64,000 nucleotides of DNA. Origin: CAWIHS01 sp963836005. Lineage in GTDB: Bacteria > Pseudomonadota > Gammaproteobacteria > GRL18. This document shows positions 1 through 7,576 of the stretch, in pieces. The position numbers and the translations under genes were made by a program. The stretch lies in contig CAWIHS010000002.1 of the NCBI GenBank assembly GCA_963836005.1, positions 1,116,001-1,180,000 on the forward strand. Reading direction: 5' to 3'. The stretch's first letter is position 1. The number at the start of each line of letters is the position of its first letter. The notes below the pieces were generated by a model, which was not told where the DNA came from, ran no database searches, and was given only the letters and a program-made list of their open reading frames with translations.

Positions 1-517
1 CCTTTGCTAAATTGTTCACTCGCTTGATGATCTTAATGGCCAGTTTTGCATCAGTTGGATAAGTGATATTCTTTTCCTGAACTGTTGTATCAATATTTAC
101 GTTAGGCTCAAGTGCTGTTTTATCATGTAAGCCAATGCTCATCTGAAATATCTTTTCCATTCCCTCTTTGCCGATACGTTTTCTGAATTTGACCAGTTCA
201 GTACTATGGCAAGGCTCAGATAAGCTAAAGTTAGTTTGACCACAAAATGCCTGGTAATAAGGATTTTGTTTCCACTGGCGAACCAGAGTCTCATCACTCA
301 GGTTTTCCAGCTGTTTCAGCAGTAATAATCCGACCATTAGTCTTATAGGCTTTGCTGGTGCGCCTAATCCTGAGTAGTGGACTTTAAAGGCTTGCTCAAA
401 ATCATCCCAGGGAATGATTGAAGCTAACTTTAATAAGGGCTCTGCTTCATCCAACTGATTAAGGATGTCATCACCAAAAAAGCTAAGTTGTTGTTCTTTG
501 CCTGCTGTTGAATACAT
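1..517 (-). CDS. IS5-family transposase, N-terminal part (truncated by window edge)
   Basis: The translation starts MYSTAGKEQQLSFFGDD and continues through GAPAKPIRLMVGLLLLKQL, NPYYQAFCG and DTTVQEKNITYP, which are the usual N-terminal landmarks of IS5-family DDE transposases that cut and join the element ends. The first catalytic Asp should be the one in NIDTTVQEK. The ATG at 515-517 lies about 120 bp inside the proposed element end, a normal distance. The C-terminal half is beyond position 1. A detached C-terminal piece of the same transposase type lies at 6881-7102. Confidence 0.85.
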   Translation of the reverse strand, partial: MYSTAGKEQQLSFFGDDILNQLDEAEPLLKLASIIPWDDFEQAFKVHYSGLGAPAKPIRLMVGLLLLKQLENLSDETLVRQWKQNPYYQAFCGQTNFSLSEPCHSTELVKFRKRIGKEGMEKIFQMSIGLHDKTALEPNVNIDTTVQEKNITYPTDAKLAIKIIKRVNNLAK

Positions 518-529
518 TTTTTTCACCAA

Positions 530-572
530 ATCGACCAGAAAAGCTGTGCTTATTATAACATTTCTGGTCGAT
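530..572. other. Perfect 12-bp inverted repeat upstream of the transposase start
   Basis: ATCGACCAGAAA at 530-541 is repeated in inverted form at 561-572 with a 19-bp loop. It lies between the IS end (640) and the transposase ATG (517), where IS elements often carry hairpins that block transcription from outside. There is no T-run, so this is a structural call only. Confidence 0.5.
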
Positions 573-640
573 CTGGTCACTCAAAAACAGGATTAATTCC
601 TTATATTACAAATAGATAATGTATTTTTCAGGGCTGACTA

Positions 641-998
641 TTTACACAGTGTAGATAACGTCCCAAAGGAGCAGGTCAGGAAATTTTTCTGACTAACGAC
701 GTTTTTGAAAAAGCAGCCACTTCAAACCTGAAAATATGTAGATTTTAAAAGCTTTAAAAATGGTCATTCAGTACAAGTAGCGGACAATTTAAACTGATGT
801 AAAGATGACAATAAATGACTCCATTGGACGAAAACATACATTTGTACTGTACGCTTTTGACCTATACCAGCAGGTCAATTCAAATGAGAATGGTTCTTGA
901 ATTTCTAGATAGCGTCCATTCATCCAACTAAAAAATAATACAATTATTTTTTAAAGATTGTTCAAATTCAGCATAAAGCAGCAATTCATGAACGCCTT
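641..998. other. Gene-free stretch between IS5 end and attC
   Basis: No open frame here looks like protein. A small hairpin near 674-694 (GTCAG..CTGAC) is visible. If the cassette reading of this region is right, this would be the body of a cassette without a recognisable gene, or flanking DNA. Confidence 0.4.
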
Positions 999-1060
999 GC
1001 ATAACCCCCTGCCAAAGACTGCTAGAGTGCTACGTAGCCTTTGGCAGTCCGAGTTAACGC
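999..1060 (-). other. Integron attC site (minus orientation)
   Basis: CTGCCAAAG (1009-1017) pairs with CTTTGGCAG (1039-1047), with an inner GCTA/TAGC pair, and is flanked by GCATAAC (999-1005) and GTTAACGC (1053-1060). On the minus strand the outer box reads GTTATGC, the form of the R' core seen in Vibrio-type attC sites. It lies just after the stop codon of the gene fragment at 1125-1323, where an attC should be in a gene cassette. Length 62 bp is normal for a short attC. Confidence 0.65.
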
Positions 1061-1124
1061 AATTGTAAGGCCTTCATCTTATTCCAGCTCTTTTTGTTAT
1101 CACCATTTAAAGCTTTGGGCTTCA

Positions 1125-1323
1125 TTATTGTGGTGCTGGAATGTTGGTCCCATATTTCTTGTTGATATCTGAGTAGAGCTTATCTACTACTTCTTTGTAA
1201 TTCACGCGCCCGCCTTTAATGAAATCAGAGAACCCGACTCGCTTGCTTGCGTCTGGAGGAAGTTTCTTTCCAACTGCTGGCTGCGGCCAAATGTCCTCGT
1301 CTATGCTCGGCGTTTTTCAAGAG
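1125..1323 (-). pseudogene. C-terminal fragment of an unknown cassette gene, cut by the IS3 element
   Basis: A minus-strand frame of about 60 codons ends at TAA 1125-1127 with the sequence ..GGRVNYKEVVDKLYSDINKK..IPAPQ. It runs into the left end of the IS3-family element at 1324, and an in-frame stop lies next to the junction. I do not recognise the protein. The fragment followed by an attC at 999-1060 has cassette layout. The matching N-terminal part is not found on the other side of the IS (2942 onward), so it was lost, or the IS arrived with a deletion. Confidence 0.5.
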
Positions 1324-1343
1324 AGTTGTCGCCTAAAATTAAA

Positions 1344-2417
1344 TTATGCCGCCTTTTCTTGCTTGATTTTATCAGCTGGTTTATCTGGGTTAAGAAAAAC
1401 TTCTGTTATCGGTTCCCAATTTCTAATTTCGCCTGTCCAACGTTCAGGGGTTTTAAGTTTCGCTTCTAAATAAACCTGTTTACGTTGAGCCAGTATTACA
1501 CTATCTTCACCTCGATGCCTCTGCCCAGGTGTGACATATTTGATAGCACTGTGTAAGTGCTCTTCATTATACCAGGCAACAAACCCCTGCACCCAATGAC
1601 GCGCCGCTGACAAGTCTTCAAAAGGTTTTTCCGGATATTCAGGTCTGTATTTTAGCGTTCTAAATAAAGATTCTGAATAAGGATTATCGTTACTGACAGC
1701 AGGTCTGCTAAATGAGGGCATAATGCCTAACTGTTGGAGTGTTGCCAGCAGGGTTGCGCCTTTCATTGGGCTGCCATTATCAGAATGGAGTGTGACCTGG
1801 TGCCGTGGTATTGCTTCATGACGACAGATGTCTATCATTAAATCAGCAGCTTGTGCACTGGACTCTTCCTCATAAACCTGCCAACCGACAATTTTTCGAC
1901 TAAAAATATCCATCACCAGATACAAATATAAAAAAATCCCTCTCACTGATGTCGGCAGATAACTGATATCCCAGCTGTAAAGCTGATTAGGGGCAGTTGC
2001 ACATAAGGCTTTTGGTTTTACCTGGCCTGTTGGTTTGGATTTCTGCCTATGCTGTCATTGATTTTCAGCCTTTAATACGCGATAAAAGGTTGATTCTGAT
2101 CCCAGATAAACACCTTGATCGGCCAGTTTAGGGACAATCTGATTGGGCGGTAAGTTTGAATACTCAGGCTCATTAGATAGCTTAATCAAACGCTGGCGCT
2201 CCAACTCGCCCAGTTTATTGGCGGGTGAATTTTTAGTGTCTAATCGGCCATCATTATGATGGCCAGGGCGAGACCAGCACTGATATGTTTTTGCGCTGAT
2301 ACCCACAATATCGCATGCCTTCGATTGCCTGGCCCCTGAATCAACAGCTGTACTAATAAGCACAATAATTTGATGACGATCATCACTCATTGTGAGTTGT
2401 CCTCGTCGTTTCCCCAA
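1344..2417 (-). pseudogene. IS3-family transposase OrfB, interrupted by an in-frame stop
   Basis: OrfB carries the rve integrase core that catalyses transposition. The N-terminal part (2055-2417) shows an HTH-like region and ends ..FYRVLKAENQ; the core resumes in the same frame (YSWDISYLP, LVMDIFSRKIVGWQV, LHSDNGSPMKG, a C-terminal NEEHLHSAIKY). The two parts are separated only by TGA at 2055-2057, so a single stop codon kills the gene. The apparent TTG start lies within the frameshift window of orfA: a -1 shift on the A8 run near 2428-2436 reads straight into this frame. Confidence 0.88.
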
Positions 2418-2905
2418 ATTTCGTGGACTTTTTTTTGCAGTACTAATAAGGCGGCTGTTTCAGCCAGGGCTTTATCTTTACGATGCAGCTCTTTTTTTAA
2501 CGTAGTGATTTCTGTTTTAAGGCTTTTGGTTTCTGTCGATTTTTTTGATGGCATTTGTGCTGTATTTCCATTCTCAAAATCCAGTTTCCATTGCTGAATA
2601 TGATGTGCGTAAATGCCCGACTCGCGGCAATACTGACTGATCTCTGAGGTATCTAAAGCACTGCAATTAATAACATGTGCAAGGCGCTCTTTTAAGCTTA
2701 AATCCTGTGGTCTTGTTTCTTTTTTCATTGACTGGTGAGTCGTTCCTTTAAGAGGTTGCTTTCCAGATCCCAATATCCACCTGGTGAGAGTCGAACGTCC
2801 TATACCCAAGCGTTCCGTTATTTCTTCTAATGTGGTGCCTTCCGTGCGAGTTAATGCTTTTTCTACTGCCTGTAGTTTAAATGATTCGGTAAATCTTTTG
2901 GTCAT
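2387..2905 (-). CDS. IS3-family transposase OrfA (HTH, leucine-zipper protein)
   Basis: The 172-aa product starts MTKRFTESFKLQAVEKAL and has two helix-turn-helix segments (GIGRSTLTRWI near residue 35; AHHIQQWK near 100) followed by a heptad-rich coiled coil (residues 120-155), the standard OrfA layout for binding the element ends. Near its end it reads CTG CAA AAA AAA GTC on the minus strand, an A8 slippery run. Slipping back by one base continues as SPRNLGKRRGQL into orfB, so an OrfAB fusion was probably the transposase before orfB acquired its stop. Confidence 0.88.
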   Translation of the reverse strand: MTKRFTESFKLQAVEKALTRTEGTTLEEITERLGIGRSTLTRWILGSGKQPLKGTTHQSMKKETRPQDLSLKERLAHVINCSALDTSEISQYCRESGIYAHHIQQWKLDFENGNTAQMPSKKSTETKSLKTEITTLKKELHRKDKALAETAALLVLQKKVHEIWGNDEDNSQ

Positions 2906-2941
2906 TTTTTTGCCTCAAATAAAAATTATGAGGCGACAACT

Positions 2942-2963
2942 ACCCTAACACAGGGGGTTATAC
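2942..2963 (-). other. attC-like half site after the DHFR-like gene
   Basis: On the minus strand the stop codon of the reductase gene runs into ATGTATAACCCCCTGTGTTAGGG. ATGTATAAC is the same box found after two more genes (3601-3595 and 5127-5121), and GTTAGGG resembles the GTTRRRY core. The site is cut short by the IS3 end at 2941. Confidence 0.4.
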
Positions 2964-2965
2964 AT

Positions 2966-3529
2966 TTATAAGTAATTTACTCTGTACTTTATTTGAATAA
3001 AGTCGTTTGCGAAAGCCGTTGCCTTAGAGTCTACCAGTTTTATTTGGTTGTCGAGTTTGCCAAAAAGTGGGACGCCACCTCCTAGCAATACCGGCGCTCT
3101 TGTTATTGTCATTTCATCAATGAGCTTAAGATTAAGAAATGAAGTAATCGTGGAGCCGCCATCAATATAGGCGTGCTTCAATCCTTTGCTTTCTAGCTCT
3201 TTTAGCAAGTCAGTAATTTCACCAGAGAACATTTCTACCTTGCCCTTTAGGTTTTCGGGTGGTGTTTTTATCGTGTTGCTCAAAACAACGATATGAATAT
3301 CACCGTAAGGCCATTGTTCAGGAGGCAAATTCATACTGGAGATCATTTCCATGCACTTGCGCCCCATGATCATGCAATCAACCGAGGCCATAAAAGCGCC
3401 AAAACCCATGTCTGGATTATCCCCCATATCAGCTTCTGGGTTACCAGAGCTATGGAGCCAGTCAACTGCTCCTTCGGTAGTAGCAATGTAACCATCTGCG
3501 CTTGTTGCTATATAAACGGAGCATTTCAT
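2966..3529 (-). CDS. Dihydrofolate reductase / RibD C-terminal family protein
   Basis: The 187-aa protein begins KCSVYIATSADGYIA and contains GRKCMEM, the stretch DIHIVVLSN, IDGGSTITSFL and a C-terminal TRAPVLLGGGVPLFG, the conserved blocks of the NADPH-binding DHFR/RibD fold. Members reduce folate- or pyrimidine-like substrates, but most stand-alone members, often found on mobile cassettes, have no proven substrate. It fills almost the whole space between two attC-like sites (3562-3607 upstream, 2942-2963 downstream), as cassette genes do, and its stop lies against the downstream box. It looks intact. Confidence 0.85.
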   Translation of the reverse strand: MKCSVYIATSADGYIATTEGAVDWLHSSGNPEADMGDNPDMGFGAFMASVDCMIMGRKCMEMISSMNLPPEQWPYGDIHIVVLSNTIKTPPENLKGKVEMFSGEITDLLKELESKGLKHAYIDGGSTITSFLNLKLIDEMTITRAPVLLGGGVPLFGKLDNQIKLVDSKATAFANDFIQIKYRVNYL

Positions 3530-3561
3530 TTCTTATTCCTATCACTGATGCTCAGATTACT

Positions 3562-3607
3562 TATAACAGTGTTATTAACGAGATCTTTCGTCCCGTTATA
3601 CATTTTT
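3562..3607 (-). other. attC-like cassette boundary, copy 1
   Basis: This 46-bp stretch begins TATAACAGTG and ends CCCGTTATACATTTTT. TATAAC and GTTATA at its two ends are complementary, and an inner TAACG.GA/TC.CGTTA stem is present. It repeats almost exactly at 5088-5133. Each copy lies between the stop of one minus-strand gene and the start of the next. It is shorter than known attC sites (about 57 bp or more). Confidence 0.5.
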
Positions 3608-3619
3608 ATATATTACCTA

Positions 3620-5039
3620 TTAAAATGGTCCGCAAACCAATGCTCGTTTTACTCCAGATGTTAAAACATCTATCCCTTCGATTAATTTTTCTCTTCTAAT
3701 TAGAACATCTGTAATTTGACTTGAATATTTTATAGCACTCTCTCTCATCATTCCCAACATTGGCCAACCCCACAATGCTGAAACTGTAACTTCCTCTTTA
3801 ATAAAATGAGGCTCGGTTAAAAATGTGCAACTAAGTACGGATTCAACCGCACTTCTATTGGTCTCGCTTCCGCCTACAAGGTCAATCACAACTGAGCTTT
3901 TTGGGATTACTCTTTTTAGATGGTCATTACTTACAAGATAAGTGATACCTCTTAGTTCTCGTGGTAGTTCTGCACCATTTACAACCAAATCAACATCTTT
4001 TAACCAAAAATCAATTTTATCTTTTGCTGTTTGGGTACGACCTAAAATATGGATATTTTTGAAGCCTTGTTTATATATTTCATGCATTGCGCCACTTGCT
4101 ACATTACCATAACCCAATACAACAACTTTTGCTTCACAGATATCTATTTGAGGTTTATTTTCTTTAAGGAGTTTAATTCCATACCTTGCACCTGCTTGTC
4201 CTGTCTCATGAAGACACTGTATTCTTCGCAAACCAAACTCCAAAGGTGGATGTGTTTTTCTATAATCAGCAATTGCCACATCCCCACTTTTTAATTCAAA
4301 TTCATGGAGGTCAAAAATATTAGAATTGGTCCCTTTTAATTTTTCAATTAATCTATTTGAATCGTTAAAGTCTTCACTATCATAAAAATACAGAGTTTCA
4401 CTACCCGTCTCTTGTAACTCTTCAAATTTTACATCTTTATGTAAAATATTTAGTGAACGGGGATTACGATTTCCTGCCCTTCTTATAGCTCCCGCTAATC
4501 TTTTATTTCGACCTATAACAAATATTTTTAGATTTCCAATTGTTTCATTATCAATAAAGCTTTTTAAAGCTTTTTAAAGCTTCAGCCATTGCCATCCGCG
4601 ATAATATTTGCGCATCGGTTTGTATTTTTGGAGATTCAAGAATCTCTTCCATAGCTATAACATTTATTTGATTCTTCTCAAGGATTTTTGCCCTATCTGG
4701 GAATGAGTGAAAATGTGCCATACAAAACAGAGTACAACCTTTTTTCATCTTTGATATAGACTCCAAAGAGGGACCTTTGAATTTAATAATCATATCTTTA
4801 TCTTTGTATATCTCATCTGCTTTTTGCATCAGAGCGCCATTGTTGAGATATTCTTCATCTTCAAAATCTACACCTAGACCTGCACCATATTCAACAAATA
4901 CTTTAACCCCAACCGCTGTTAATTGCCCAACATCTTCCGGGGTTAAAGCTACTCTTTTTTCTAATCCGCCTGGGTTTTCAGGAGATTCAATCTCTTTAAC
5001 TAAAGCAATATTTTTAAATGCAATTGATAATTTTTTCAC
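3620..5039 (-). pseudogene. Alanine dehydrogenase/transhydrogenase-like gene, frameshifted
   Basis: The N-terminal part (4551-5039) shows the AlaDH/PNT N-domain: ALVKEIESPENPGGLEKRVA, then VFVEYGAGLG and MIIKFKGP. The rest (to 3620) has a Rossmann nucleotide-binding segment, KVVVLGYGNVASGAMHEIY, and ends ..GVKRALVCGPF. The two frames are split by an exact 10-bp tandem duplication (4561-4570 and 4571-4580, each TTTTTAAAGC). Removing one unit restores ..MAEALKSFIDNETIG.. without any stop. The family makes or oxidises amino acids with NAD(H); the substrate is unknown. It lies between the two 46-bp cassette boundaries. Confidence 0.8.
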
Positions 5040-5087
5040 AATAATCCATTTTCTATTTCATTATTGAATGCTAGGTATCTGTTGATA

Positions 5088-5133
5088 TATAACAGTGATA
5101 TTAACGAGACCTGACGTCCCGTTATACATTTTT
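5088..5133 (-). other. attC-like cassette boundary, copy 2
   Basis: Second copy of the 46-bp repeat at 3562-3607, differing at only a few positions in the centre, with the stem TAACGAGAC/GTCCCGTTA. It follows the stop of the flavin-binding gene (5172) on the minus strand and precedes the alanine-dehydrogenase-like gene. Confidence 0.5.
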
Positions 5134-5171
5134 GGGCGGCAACAATCCTAGCCTTCTACGCATTCGTGGTC

Positions 5172-5651
5172 CTACAAAATGCTATCTAGGCTGTACCACC
5201 GGACTTCATCGGTGCTTGTGACGAGTTGATAGTTGGATATTTCCATTACAATCAATGCGCACTCTGGCGATGAAAAAAATTCCTCGAACTCAGGGTGGCG
5301 CTGGATGTGCGACATGAGCATGGACTGACGCGAGTTACTAAGGGCTTCAGAAACATTCCCGTGTGCGGTAACAATAAGGCCCGCACGTTGTTGTTCGAAT
5401 GGCTCAATCCCGCAGCCAATAAGTAACGCGGCACGACCGTCCTTAATCATACTTTCATACTTCCGAGTCTTGCGGTAGGTCGCAAATACCAAGCGCTTTA
5501 TGTCATCCACAGGAGTAAATGCCATCAAACTCGCATGAGGCTGACCATCCGACTGCGTTGCAAGTACAGCAAACTTTCTCCCAGCAAGAAGGGCTCTGAT
5601 TTCTTCGCATACCGTCACCGTCTCGCACCCCTTGCCGTCAAGGTCACTCAT
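5172..5651 (-). CDS. Pyridoxamine 5'-phosphate oxidase-like flavin-binding protein
   Basis: The 159-aa product has the split-barrel signature of the PNPOx-like family: FAVLATQSDGQPHASLMAF near residues 28-46, then LVFATYRKTRKYESM and a later GLIVTAHGNVSEA. Such proteins bind FMN, F420 or heme and act as small oxidoreductases; the substrate here cannot be read. Its ATG (5651) overlaps the end of the SOUL gene by 8 bp, so the two are probably translated together, and they seem to form one two-gene cassette between 6379 and 5133. Confidence 0.8.
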   Translation of the reverse strand: MSDLDGKGCETVTVCEEIRALLAGRKFAVLATQSDGQPHASLMAFTPVDDIKRLVFATYRKTRKYESMIKDGRAALLIGCGIEPFEQQRAGLIVTAHGNVSEALSNSRQSMLMSHIQRHPEFEEFFSSPECALIVMEISNYQLVTSTDEVRWYSLDSIL

Positions 5652-6279
5652 TCTGAGTTGAACCCGTCACAGGCACCAGGACCTCGTTGCGCCGAAGAAA
5701 CCAGGGCATGTAAGGCGGGTTGTATCTTGCCCAAATAGGTTCGCCAACCACACGAAGGCCGCTTTTTGTTATCCAGCCCTGCAACTTTTCCAAGTGGCGA
5801 CGGTAGCTTTTTTCGCTCCAAAAACCCGAATAACGTACTGCCGCAATGTGACGTGCCGGAACCTCGCGAATATACACATTCGGGTCTTTTGGCTCTGGCG
5901 TACTTTCCAGGGTGAATGTCGCAGGCATCATGAAGCTGACAACCCAATTATCATCCATTTTTTGCTGTCCTACCGGCGAAGTCATTTCAATCTTCTGACT
6001 CATTGGCTCCTGTCCAACAGGCGATGTCATCGCGACTTTCTGCTGCTGCTTGTTGTTGCCAGAAATGTACTTGAATAGGCGACCAAATGCTTCGTTTCCG
6101 GCACCTTCGAAATCGCCATCTACTGTCGTCTCAGCGAGAATATGGGGTTCGTATCTTCGTAATTCGAATCGGTCTTCTTCACCAAGTACAGTGTATTTCG
6201 CTTCCTCCACGGCCATAGCATTTCCTACAAAAAGCAATACGGCAATTGTGACCCAACCAAATCGACCTATGTGAAACAT
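5644..6279 (-). CDS. SOUL-family heme-binding protein, secreted
   Basis: The 211-aa protein opens with a signal peptide (WVTIAVLLFVGNAMA, cut near residue 23) and then matches the SOUL/HBP fold: EEDRFELRRYEPHILAETTV, AFGRLFKYISGNN, twice the block KxxMTSPVGQ, and VRYSGFWSEKSY. SOUL proteins bind heme or porphyrins. Export suggests a periplasmic role. The stop overlaps the flavin-protein start, and about 100 bp upstream lies the attC at 6379-6462. GC is somewhat higher than in the two cassette genes downstream, in keeping with separate origins. Confidence 0.87.
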   Translation of the reverse strand: MFHIGRFGWVTIAVLLFVGNAMAVEEAKYTVLGEEDRFELRRYEPHILAETTVDGDFEGAGNEAFGRLFKYISGNNKQQQKVAMTSPVGQEPMSQKIEMTSPVGQQKMDDNWVVSFMMPATFTLESTPEPKDPNVYIREVPARHIAAVRYSGFWSEKSYRRHLEKLQGWITKSGLRVVGEPIWARYNPPYMPWFLRRNEVLVPVTGSTQNE

Positions 6280-6378
6280 TCTGAAAATATCCTTTTAAAA
6301 ATTAACCTCGCTGGACCACAGTTCTAGTTCGCCAACTTTGCCAGCACGCTGACCTGACATGAAGACATTGGCCTTGCC

Positions 6379-6462
6379 GCCCAACCTTTGAGTTAACCGG
6401 ACGTTTTATACAGAGCAGAGCGAAGCGGCGTATAAAACGGTCGGGTTGAATGACTTGATACT
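6379..6462 (-). other. Integron attC site, canonical type
   Basis: The minus strand reads CATTCAACCCGACCG, a GTTTTATAC stem with a loop containing CGCCGCTTCGC, then TTAACTCAA and GTTGGGC. ATTCAAC and GTTGGGC fit the R''/R' rules RYYYAAC and GTTRRRY, and TTAACTCAA followed by the core box matches the end of aadA-type attC sites. The stem AACCGGACGTTTTATAC / GTATAAAACGGTCGGGTT is nearly perfect. It separates the SOUL gene from what used to lie upstream and is now IS debris. Confidence 0.8.
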
Positions 6463-6537
6463 AATTGAGCCTTCTCGCTTCATCACTCCGTCTCACGGTA
6501 TGATGAAAAGGCTAATTTAAAAAAGGAGAAGACTCAA

Positions 6538-6786
6538 ATGCAATTTTACACTATAAAACACCCATATTATTGTGGAATAGACCTTCATACCAAAATTATC
6601 TATATTTGCCTGCTCAATTCAGACGGAAAAGTACTGGTTCATAAACAAACAAAGGCAAACCCAGAGGCATTAATGAAGGTCATTAAGCCTTACCTTGATG
6701 ATCTGGTCATTACTGTTGAATGTATGTTTACCTGGTACTGGGTCTCCAACTTTTGTCATGAACATAAAGTTAAATTTGTTCTGGGT
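6538..6786 (+). pseudogene. IS110-family transposase, N-terminal fragment
   Basis: After AAAAGGAG and an ATG, the product reads YYCGIDLHTKIIYICLLN..GKVLVHKQT, the DEDD-type RuvC-like N-terminus of IS110 transposases with the first catalytic Asp in GIDLH. Similarity stops near VKFVLGH, where the sequence becomes a 94-bp piece of another IS. About 80 residues of a protein normally over 300 aa remain, so it is dead. Confidence 0.85.
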
Positions 6787-6880
6787 CATGCTGATATCCA
6801 AACATCGGATAGAAAAAATATTTATCATCATTAAACCTGCCACTATCTTGAAATTTCATCAGGCACTGATTAAACGAAAA
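6787..6880 (+). repeat. 94-bp exact copy of part of the rve-family IS at 9218-9311
   Basis: From CATGCTGATATCCAAACATC to the run ending TTAAACGAAAA this segment is identical to 9218-9311. There it codes the IKPATILKFHQALIKRK part of the rve-family transposase. Here it sits between an IS110 fragment and an IS5 fragment, giving a three-way mosaic. Confidence 0.9.
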
Positions 6881-7199
6881 CAATGCAGACGCCGTGCCGC
6901 AATTGAGCCCATTATTGGGCATTTGAAATCAGACTTTAGACTGAGCAGGAATTTCCTCAAAGGAGTCATTGGTGATGAGATCAATGTGCTATTGGCAGCC
7001 ACTGCATGGAACTTAAAGCAATGGATCATTGCTTTTTTATGCCTGTTATTTACACTGTATTATCATATGTTTTTGATTCAAGCTGATGAATTATTTTTGT
7101 AATTGCCGGTAGAACTATGAAAATAGTCGGCAAATAACAGTCAATTATTGTACGGAATTCTATGATTCCCCTGAAGTTTTCTTTTTTCAGGGTCGACTA
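6881..7199 (+). pseudogene. IS5-family transposase C-terminal fragment with element end
   Basis: The frame reads CRRRAAIEPIIGHLKSDFRL, then NFLKGVIGDEINVLL and AATAWNLKQWI, the C-terminal block (with the last catalytic Glu in AIEPIIGH) of IS5 transposases like the one at 1-517. It stops at 7102. A hairpin CCCTGAA/TTCAGGG (7169-7192) and the terminal repeat 7183-7199 follow. The N-terminal two thirds are missing. Confidence 0.8.
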
Positions 7200-7324
7200 A
7201 TTATCAAACATGTTAATTATAGTAGAATATATGGCATTAGTTATCATTAATGCTAATTATTATAATTGCTTTATATGCTAATATGCTCTAATATATGATT
7301 ATTAGTTATCATCTGAGTTAATTT
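7200..7324 (+). promoter_or_regulatory. AT-rich promoter/operator region of the hipBA pair
   Basis: ATTAGTTATCAT occurs twice as a direct repeat (7236-7247 and 7301-7312). The first copy is part of the inverted repeat GCATTA..TAATGC (7234-7239/7248-7253). Paired operator-like boxes directly before an HTH antitoxin gene suggest autoregulation by the toxin-antitoxin complex, as known for HipBA. I could not fix the -35/-10 boxes. Confidence 0.5.
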
Positions 7325-7570
7325 ATGGACACTACATTGCACCAATTGGTTAATGAGGCGTTACAGGCCGCAAAAAAGCAAGGATTGAAACAAAAAGACC
7401 TTGCTGAGATATCCTCACTAGATGAGGTTGGGTTGTCTCGCTTGAAGAAGGCGAAAGATGCCAAGCTAAGCACCATTGTTGAGCTGGGTAAAAGCGTTGG
7501 TAAGAAGCTTGTTTGGGTTGATGACACTACCAGCCTTCCTGAGCTGGTAAGAAAAGGCCAGCTCTTCTAA
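7325..7570 (+). CDS. hipB: HipB-like XRE-family antitoxin
   Basis: The 81-aa protein has a helix-turn-helix spanning roughly residues 20-60 (GLKQKDLAEISSLDEVGLSR then LSTIVELGKSVGKKL), as in HipB, which neutralises HipA and represses its own operon. The stop is 6 bp before the hipA start, so the pair is co-transcribed. The upstream region carries repeated ATTAGTTATCAT boxes. The call rests on the HTH and on the partner gene. Confidence 0.82.
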   Translation: MDTTLHQLVNEALQAAKKQGLKQKDLAEISSLDEVGLSRLKKAKDAKLSTIVELGKSVGKKLVWVDDTTSLPELVRKGQLF

Positions 7571-7576
7571 TTCGAT

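Larger units (their letters stand above)
1..640 (-). mobile_element. IS5-family insertion sequence, partial (runs off window start)
   Basis: The transposase reads leftward off the window. The outer end is taken as 624-640 (TTTTTCAGGGCTGACTA). A near copy, TTTTTCAGGGTCGACTA, closes the IS5-type C-terminal fragment at 7183-7199, so the two are probably the opposite terminal repeats of the same IS type. No target duplication could be read because the other end of this copy is outside the window. Confidence 0.75.
1324..2941 (-). mobile_element. IS3-family insertion sequence, inactivated
   Basis: The 11-bp ends AGTTGTCGCCT (1324-1334) and AGGCGACAACT (2931-2941) are exact inverted repeats and enclose orfA and orfB. 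Flanking bases show no convincing 3-5 bp target duplication. The element separates a cassette fragment (1125-1323) from a half attC-like site (2942-2963), so it seems to have landed at a cassette junction. Confidence 0.85.

Noticed and set aside
2942..2963. Telomere-like CCCTAACACAGGGGG run
   Set aside because: Only a single short stretch; better explained as a half attC-like site.
4049..4294. Plus-strand 81-aa frame in the dehydrogenase pseudogene
   Set aside because: Opposite-strand shadow of a clearly conserved protein.
5648..5947. 99-aa minus-strand frame within the SOUL gene
   Set aside because: Out-of-frame shadow; the SOUL frame has a signal peptide and family motifs.
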